Origin: CAZGYE01 sp964530165 | Lineage (GTDB): Bacteria; Planctomycetota; Planctomycetia; Planctomycetales; Planctomycetaceae | Direction: 5' to 3' | Assembly: GCA_964530165.1 (NCBI GenBank) | Contig: CAZGYE010000210.1 | Coordinates: forward strand, 1 to 10,463 | DNA length: 10,463 nt | Shown here: piece after piece, positions 6,140 to 10,463 of the stretch | Layout of the letters: every line of letters starts with the position of its first letter | Numbering within the stretch: position 1 is the stretch's first letter | Program-made: the position numbers and the translations under genes | The notes under the pieces: model-generated | Told to the model about the DNA's origin: nothing | Databases searched by the model: none | What the model saw: only the letters and a program-made list of their open reading frames with translations

Positions 6140-9100
6140 TCACTCGGCCACCGTCATCAGGTAGGCGATCAGGTCGGCCATTTCCTGCTTGTTGATTTTC
6201 TGTTCCAAGCCTTCGGGCATGATGGAGAGCTCGGAGCTTCGCATTTCCTCGATGTTGGTCCGTAACACGGTGTCGCTTTCACCCTCGGCCCGGCCGAGTG
6301 TGATGCTGGTGGCCGTCTCGGCGGTGATGACACCGGTGATCGACCGTCCGTCGTCCGTCACCACCGTGTAATTGAGGTAGGTGGGATTCACCTCGCGGTT
6401 TGGGTCCAGCATGTTGAGCAAGATCCCCTCGGGGCCGCGGTTCTTGATGTTCTGCAGGGGCAAGCCGAGATTGTGCCCCACACCTTCCAGTTTGTGGCAA
6501 CCGGTGCATTCCCTCTTGAAGACCGCTCGACCTCGGGACCGATCGCCCTTCAGTTTGAGCGCATCGCGGTAGGACGCGACGACTTTTTCGCGGCGGGCGA
6601 GTTTTGCGCCGCCGAGCAAACGCTGCGACTCCTTGCGGATTTTCTCGTCGGGATGGGCGAGCAGAAAGTGAATTCTCGTCGGGTCCAATTGGGACGGTGC
6701 GATGGTTCCCCGCTCCAGTGCCGCGAACAGCACCGTCAAGCGCTCATTACGGGCGAACATCGCCTCGGCCGCCTCGCCGCGCACTTTGGGACTGAACCCG
6801 TGCCAGGCGTCGACGATCATTTTCGCCACCTCCGCATTGTCGAACCGCGAAAGGGTTCGCAGAGCGGCCGTCTGTACGGACCGCGGCTGCCGGCCGTCCA
6901 GCAAGTCCGCCAGCACGTCGCGGGCTTCGTCGAAGGAGGCCATGGCCAAGGAACGAGCGGCCTGCGTGCGTTCGGCCACCGGCCGCCCTGGATCAGCCGC
7001 AAGGGCCTTCGCTTCCGCGATCATCTGGCCCAGCAATTGACCGGCCCGCGAACCGCTGCCGCCGCTCAGCTTGGCCAGCAGCGGGCTTTTCGACTTGGCC
7101 AGCCCCTTGCTCAGCCCGCGCACAACGCTCTGGGCGAGCTGTTTTTCGTCTTCGCCGAAACGATCGAGCATCTTGATCACTTCGGCGACCTGATCGCTCT
7201 GCTTCTGCAGGCCGGCCTGTTCGGCAAGCTGCTCGAGCAAGCTGCGAGCATCCTTCTGGCGACGCCACGCGGCGTCGCCGGCCAGACGAGAGAAGATCTC
7301 ACCCACTTTGCCGAACGAAGAGCTCAGGACGGCCATGCGAATCCAGCGGTCGCTGACGTCTCGCCGACTGATGGCGGCAAGGGCTTCCGCCGCCTGAGCG
7401 CCGGGGATGTTGCCCAGCGTGAAGGCCAACTGGTAGCGAACGCGGATGTCGTCGTCGTCAGCCATCTCGCACAGTTGCGCCCGCACGGCCGGCGAGTCGT
7501 CAAGCACTGTTTCCGCCAGCCTCACGGCGTGTTCACGAACGCGGGGATGTGGGTCGTTGAGTCGAGCAGACACGATCTCGGCCCTGAGCGCCCCTAAGCC
7601 CGCCAGGGCGTACATCGCGTGCATCCGGCCCAGCGGAGAAGGAGACTCGGCGGCCAGCGTCTCCAGCGGCTTGACGGCTGCCGGATCCTGCCGCTCGTAC
7701 AACAGCCGGCTGGCCGTGCGGCGATGCCAGCCGTTAGGGTGTGCCAACAGCCCGACCAGTTGCCCCGTGGACATGGCTCCTAATCGTACGGGTTTGGGCT
7801 GCTCGAAACCTTGCGGAACGATCCGGTAAATGCGGCCGCGATCGTTCCCCTCGTTGGTGTCGAGATATTTCTTGGCCGAGGGAGGAATGGCATCGGGATG
7901 TTCAAACACATGGCGATACATGTCTGCCAGGTAGAGCGTACCGTCCGGTGCGTTGGTGAATTGCACGGGGCGGAACCAGATTTCGTCCGAGGTCAAGAAC
8001 TCCCTCTTTTTCTCGGTGCGATGCGCCGTGAAGGCCACGCCGTCGGGCTCGAGTCGCATGCGGTGCACGAGGTTGCCGGCGCCCTCGCCGACGAACGCGT
8101 TGCCGTGGAATTCCTTGGGCCAGGCGTCGCCGGTGTAGGCCGTCACGCCGCAGGCCGAGGTAAAGTAACCGGCCGGTGTGCCCCCGCCTTCCACCGGGCC
8201 TGAAAACACGCCGCGGATGCGCATCTCGGTGCGAATGATCCGCCACGGCTCGACCGGACTGGTCCGGTACACGCTGCTGCCGTCAACCCAGATTCTGAGC
8301 CGGCTCGCCGGCGGCGCCAGGAACGGATTTCGCGCGATGTAGCGGTCCTCGTACATCACCATTTCAATCGGCACGCTGTTGGAACACTCGAACTTGCGTC
8401 CCCACTCGTCGAAGGCCATTCCATACTGCGATCCGCCGCTGACCAGTCTCATCTCGCCGGTGCGGGGGTCGAAGCTCCCGTCTCGGCCGCGCACTTGCAC
8501 CGGCTTCTCCGGGCGACCTTTGCCGCCGCGCTCCCACCTGACGGCCCGCACAGAGCCGCCCCCGCCGCTCGGCATGAACTCGACCCGGTTGTCTAAACTC
8601 CAACGAAGGCTGTTGAGACATTGATTGGGATTGGACGTGCTGAAGCCCGTGAACACCAATTCTCGGACGTCCGCCTTGCCGTCGCCGGTTGTGTCCTTGA
8701 AATAATAAAGGTCGGGCGTTGAAGCGACGAACACGCCGCCGTCGAAACAGAGAAGCCCGCTGGGCCACTGCAGTCGATCGGCGAACACCGTGCTTTTGTC
8801 GAACAGGCCGTCGCCATCCACGTCTTCCAGCACCGAGACCCGGCCGGTTTGCGACTTCCGGGCCTCCGAGTAGGTAGTCAGCTCGGCGACATACAGTCGG
8901 CCGTTCTCGTCGAACGTCAAATCGACCGGGTCGCGAACCAAAGGCTCAGCGGCGACCTGCTCCAGCCGAAGGCCGGCAATCAGATGCATCGCCTTCAACG
9001 ACTCGGCAGGCTCCTTGGGCGGAGTGTGAGGCATGCGGTTCTTGTAATCGACGCCCGGCTCGACTTTCTCGATGTAGCCGCCTTGCTTGATGATGCGGAC

Positions 9101-9283
9101 GGGTTTTTTCTTGTCCTTTGGTTTGCCGCCCTTAGCTTTTTCTTCCCCGATTCCACGGCCGGTCCCCACCAAGGCGACCGCCGTCATCAGCAGCAAAAAG
9201 CCTGCAAAACGCATCGCTTTCGAAATGAACGTCCGCCGATGACCGCAACTCCCGAGCACTCTTTTCATTGTCCGCCTTTCCAT
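6140..9283 (-). CDS. PVC-type membrane-bound dehydrogenase with HEAT repeats and C-terminal cytochrome c domain
   Basis: This 1047-residue secreted protein has the architecture typical of Planctomycetes and Verrucomicrobia: signal peptide, six-bladed-propeller dehydrogenase-like domain, HEAT repeats, and a haem-binding domain. A hydrophobic segment FLLLMTAVALVG (29-40) follows HRRTFISK (15-22). A Lys-rich linker covers 47-62. The propeller (about 95-480) contains DPVDLTFDENGRLYVAE and two Asp-rich loops, DVDGDG at 154 and DTTGDGKAD at 197, which look able to bind calcium. Helical HEAT-like repeats run from about 508 to 880. The haem motif is CTGCH at 926-930, with M1022 in SIMPEGL as the likely sixth ligand. 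It probably acts outside the cytoplasmic membrane, passing electrons from an unknown substrate, perhaps a sugar or alcohol. Start ATG 9281-9283 is chosen because GGAG lies seven bases upstream; ATG 9268 and 9217 are alternatives. Transcribed divergently from the barrel-like gene at 9621. Confidence 0.92.
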   Translation of the reverse strand: MERRTMKRVLGSCGHRRTFISKAMRFAGFLLLMTAVALVGTGRGIGEEKAKGGKPKDKKKPVRIIKQGGYIEKVEPGVDYKNRMPHTPPKEPAESLKAMHLIAGLRLEQVAAEPLVRDPVDLTFDENGRLYVAELTTYSEARKSQTGRVSVLEDVDGDGLFDKSTVFADRLQWPSGLLCFDGGVFVASTPDLYYFKDTTGDGKADVRELVFTGFSTSNPNQCLNSLRWSLDNRVEFMPSGGGGSVRAVRWERGGKGRPEKPVQVRGRDGSFDPRTGEMRLVSGGSQYGMAFDEWGRKFECSNSVPIEMVMYEDRYIARNPFLAPPASRLRIWVDGSSVYRTSPVEPWRIIRTEMRIRGVFSGPVEGGGTPAGYFTSACGVTAYTGDAWPKEFHGNAFVGEGAGNLVHRMRLEPDGVAFTAHRTEKKREFLTSDEIWFRPVQFTNAPDGTLYLADMYRHVFEHPDAIPPSAKKYLDTNEGNDRGRIYRIVPQGFEQPKPVRLGAMSTGQLVGLLAHPNGWHRRTASRLLYERQDPAAVKPLETLAAESPSPLGRMHAMYALAGLGALRAEIVSARLNDPHPRVREHAVRLAETVLDDSPAVRAQLCEMADDDDIRVRYQLAFTLGNIPGAQAAEALAAISRRDVSDRWIRMAVLSSSFGKVGEIFSRLAGDAAWRRQKDARSLLEQLAEQAGLQKQSDQVAEVIKMLDRFGEDEKQLAQSVVRGLSKGLAKSKSPLLAKLSGGSGSRAGQLLGQMIAEAKALAADPGRPVAERTQAARSLAMASFDEARDVLADLLDGRQPRSVQTAALRTLSRFDNAEVAKMIVDAWHGFSPKVRGEAAEAMFARNERLTVLFAALERGTIAPSQLDPTRIHFLLAHPDEKIRKESQRLLGGAKLARREKVVASYRDALKLKGDRSRGRAVFKRECTGCHKLEGVGHNLGLPLQNIKNRGPEGILLNMLDPNREVNPTYLNYTVVTDDGRSITGVITAETATSITLGRAEGESDTVLRTNIEEMRSSELSIMPEGLEQKINKQEMADLIAYLMTVAE

Positions 9284-9620
9284 TGATTGTCTCCGCTTGA
9301 AACGCCGTCTGCATGGACCCTGCGTTCCACCGGATGACTCACAGAGCCGACGTCGAAGCACACAAGTTGCCCCAAACCGACGGCTTGCCGTCGCCGTGTT
9401 GATGCAGGCTGTGACCTGCGACGATCAATCGTCGGTTTGGGGCTCTGTAAATCAACCGGGTTATCAGCCCACAGCGTTCTTGTAGACTAACAGCACAATC
9501 GCTGGAAAACCAGACAGTCGAAATCGACGGTTGGTGGATATCCTGTTCCGAACGTTTACACTGGCCGTGGCAGGCTGGAAACTCTGGCCCCCACTCAACT
9601 CTTTCAGCACGGAGATGCTC
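9284..9620. other. divergent intergenic region (337 bases)
   Basis: This gap separates two divergently transcribed secreted-protein genes and must carry their promoters. It holds the hairpin-tail element at 9371-9441, a GGAG ribosome binding site at each edge, and nothing else I can support. TACACT at 9557-9562 resembles a -10 box for the right-hand gene, but no matching -35 is seen. Short open frames across it are not convincing genes. Confidence 0.6.
9371..9441. repeat. 71-bp palindromic hairpin-tail element (copy 3)
   Basis: The ends are CCCAAACC and GGTTTGGG, and one more C-G pair can be added outside. The left hairpin is CGACGGCTTGCCGTCG (9378-9393), the right CGACGATCAATCGTCG (9419-9434), with a 25-base spacer. 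Both inner stem pairs differ from those of copies 1 and 2 on the left, yet pairing is intact. The right loop is TCAA instead of CAAG. It lies 87 bases upstream of the dehydrogenase start. Confidence 0.88.
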
Positions 9621-10463
9621 ATGTTCCGAAAATGCCTGCTCTTTCTCGTCGTCTGTCTTGTTGGCCCGGTCTATGCCGAGCCGCTGACCCTGCCGATCGA
9701 CAAGCGTCCGGAATGGCTCCGGCGGGACGGGATCGTGATGGCCGGAAGCTGGGAGCCGTTGCCGTTCCGCGTACGGCGAGACGGCAGCGTCGGGTACACA
9801 CCCACCGCGGAGCAGCGGGCGGCCTATCTGCGTGAGCACAGCCCGCAGATGGTCGCCCGTCTGAAGAGTCTGGGCGTCAACTTCGTGATGATGCACTGTT
9901 ACAAGGGCGCCGGTCTGAAGGCGGAGCGAGAGAGCATGGCCGACGCGGTCCGCTTCGCCAAACTTTGCCACGACAACGGTCTGCGTGTCGGCGTGTACGT
10001 TTACAGCGGTGCTTTCATCTGGGAGTTGTTCTTCAAGGAAGTCCCGGAGGCCGAGGACTGGGTCGTACACGCCGAGTCGGGCAAGCCGATGACGTACGGG
10101 CGAGCAAAGTACCGGTACTATTGGAACCGAAACCACCCGGACGCCCAAGCCTACTACCGGCAGATTGTGCGATTCGCCGTCAACGAGATCAAGACGGACC
10201 TGGTGCACTTTGATAACTATACCGTCGGCCCCGGTCACGACGCCAACTCGGTCGACCGGTTTCGCGAGTACCTGCGGACGTCCTTTGGGCCGCCGCGGCT
10301 GCGTGAGATGGGAATCGCCAAGCTCGATGCGGCTCAACCACCGACGGCCGGGGCGCCCGACCTGCCCCGGCATGCGTGGGACGAGTTCCGCGGCCGCGCC
10401 CCGGCCCACGCGGATCATTCCAGGAGCCGCCCTGCCCGCCCACCCCGCCCCCACCCCCTCACC
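9621..10463 (+). CDS. secreted (beta/alpha)-barrel-like protein, possible glycoside hydrolase (3' end outside window)
   Basis: The open frame covers 281 codons and reaches the window end without a stop. A classical Sec signal peptide, MFRKCLLFLVVCLVG followed by PVYA, predicts cleavage after A19, so the protein is exported. The mature part resembles the N-terminal half of a barrel-type glycoside-hydrolase-like protein: LREHSPQMVARLKSLGVNFVMMH, a strand LRVGVYVYSG, the YYWNRNHPDAQAYYR segment, and LVHFDNYTVGPG at the end of a likely beta strand, where the Asp could be catalytic. Such layouts are common in alpha-amylase-like and related families, but I cannot name one. GGAG at 9611-9614, six bases before ATG 9621, fixes the start; ATG 9615 abuts the site and is unlikely. 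The last 25 or so residues are Arg/Pro/His-rich and look unlike the rest, so the end may be faulty sequence. Confidence 0.75.
   Translation, partial: MFRKCLLFLVVCLVGPVYAEPLTLPIDKRPEWLRRDGIVMAGSWEPLPFRVRRDGSVGYTPTAEQRAAYLREHSPQMVARLKSLGVNFVMMHCYKGAGLKAERESMADAVRFAKLCHDNGLRVGVYVYSGAFIWELFFKEVPEAEDWVVHAESGKPMTYGRAKYRYYWNRNHPDAQAYYRQIVRFAVNEIKTDLVHFDNYTVGPGHDANSVDRFREYLRTSFGPPRLREMGIAKLDAAQPPTAGAPDLPRHAWDEFRGRAPAHADHSRSRPARPPRPHPLT

Noticed and set aside
6397..6404. GGTTTGGG inside the dehydrogenase gene as another half-site
   Set aside because: No adjacent hairpin; it encodes part of the conserved LDPNRE region on the minus strand.
6473..7597. 374-codon open frame on the plus strand over the dehydrogenase gene
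   Set aside because: Shadow of the long minus-strand gene; its translation is His/Arg/Gln-rich with no domain.
7791..7798. GGTTTGGG inside the dehydrogenase gene as another half-site
   Set aside because: No CGAC/GTCG stem beside it; ordinary coding sequence.
9284..9361. 26-residue extension of the dehydrogenase
   Set aside because: The added residues are Arg-rich and would spoil the signal peptide; the ATG at 9283 has GGAG seven bases upstream.
9557..9562. TACACT as a -10 box for the gene at 9621
   Set aside because: No acceptable -35 at 16-18 bases upstream, so it is mentioned only as a weak resemblance.

Overview
The window looks like a stretch of planctomycete chromosome, probably Pirellulales or a relative. 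This is inferred from three things: a long secreted protein with the propeller, HEAT and CxxCH haem-domain architecture that is expanded in Planctomycetes and Verrucomicrobia (PVC group); a secreted barrel-like protein of a kind common there; and GC-rich, loosely packed genes separated by repeat-laden gaps. No RNA gene, CRISPR array or transposase gene was found.

Left third (1-4169, + strand): the 3' part of prkA (serine kinase with an AAA-like domain), a complete DUF444/YeaH gene with a VWA-like metal site, and a complete spoVR gene. This is the known PrkA-YeaH-SpoVR stress/sporulation module, and the three genes probably act together in the cytosol. The two gaps inside the module (220 and 164 bases) are filled with palindromes. 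The second gap carries a tandem array of hairpins ending beside the spoVR ribosome binding site.

Middle (4170-5916): a 280-base gap with a palindromic element, a large stem-loop and a possible promoter; a 167-residue protein of unknown function (+); a compact three-stem palindrome between the convergent gene ends; and a creatininase-family amidohydrolase (- strand) with an intact metal-site motif and a strong ribosome binding site.

Right (5917-10463): a repeat-rich gap, a 1047-residue secreted PVC-type membrane-bound dehydrogenase/cytochrome (-), a 337-base divergent gap with another palindromic element, and the 5' part of a secreted (beta/alpha)-barrel-like protein (+) that runs off the end. 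The last ~80 bases are so C-rich, and their translation so degraded, that the end may be unreliable sequence.

The most unusual feature is a family of intergenic elements made of hairpin-plus-tail half-sites. Eleven half-sites lie at four loci, all outside genes. Each has a 6-bp stem, a 4-base loop (mostly CAAG when oriented) and a GGTTTGG tail. The two inner stem pairs occur in six Watson-Crick versions plus one G.T wobble, so pairing is kept while the bases change. Two full 74-bp copies in opposite orientation bracket the unknown gene and the creatininase. They resemble REP/BIME elements in organisation, but the tail differs from the classical enterobacterial one.
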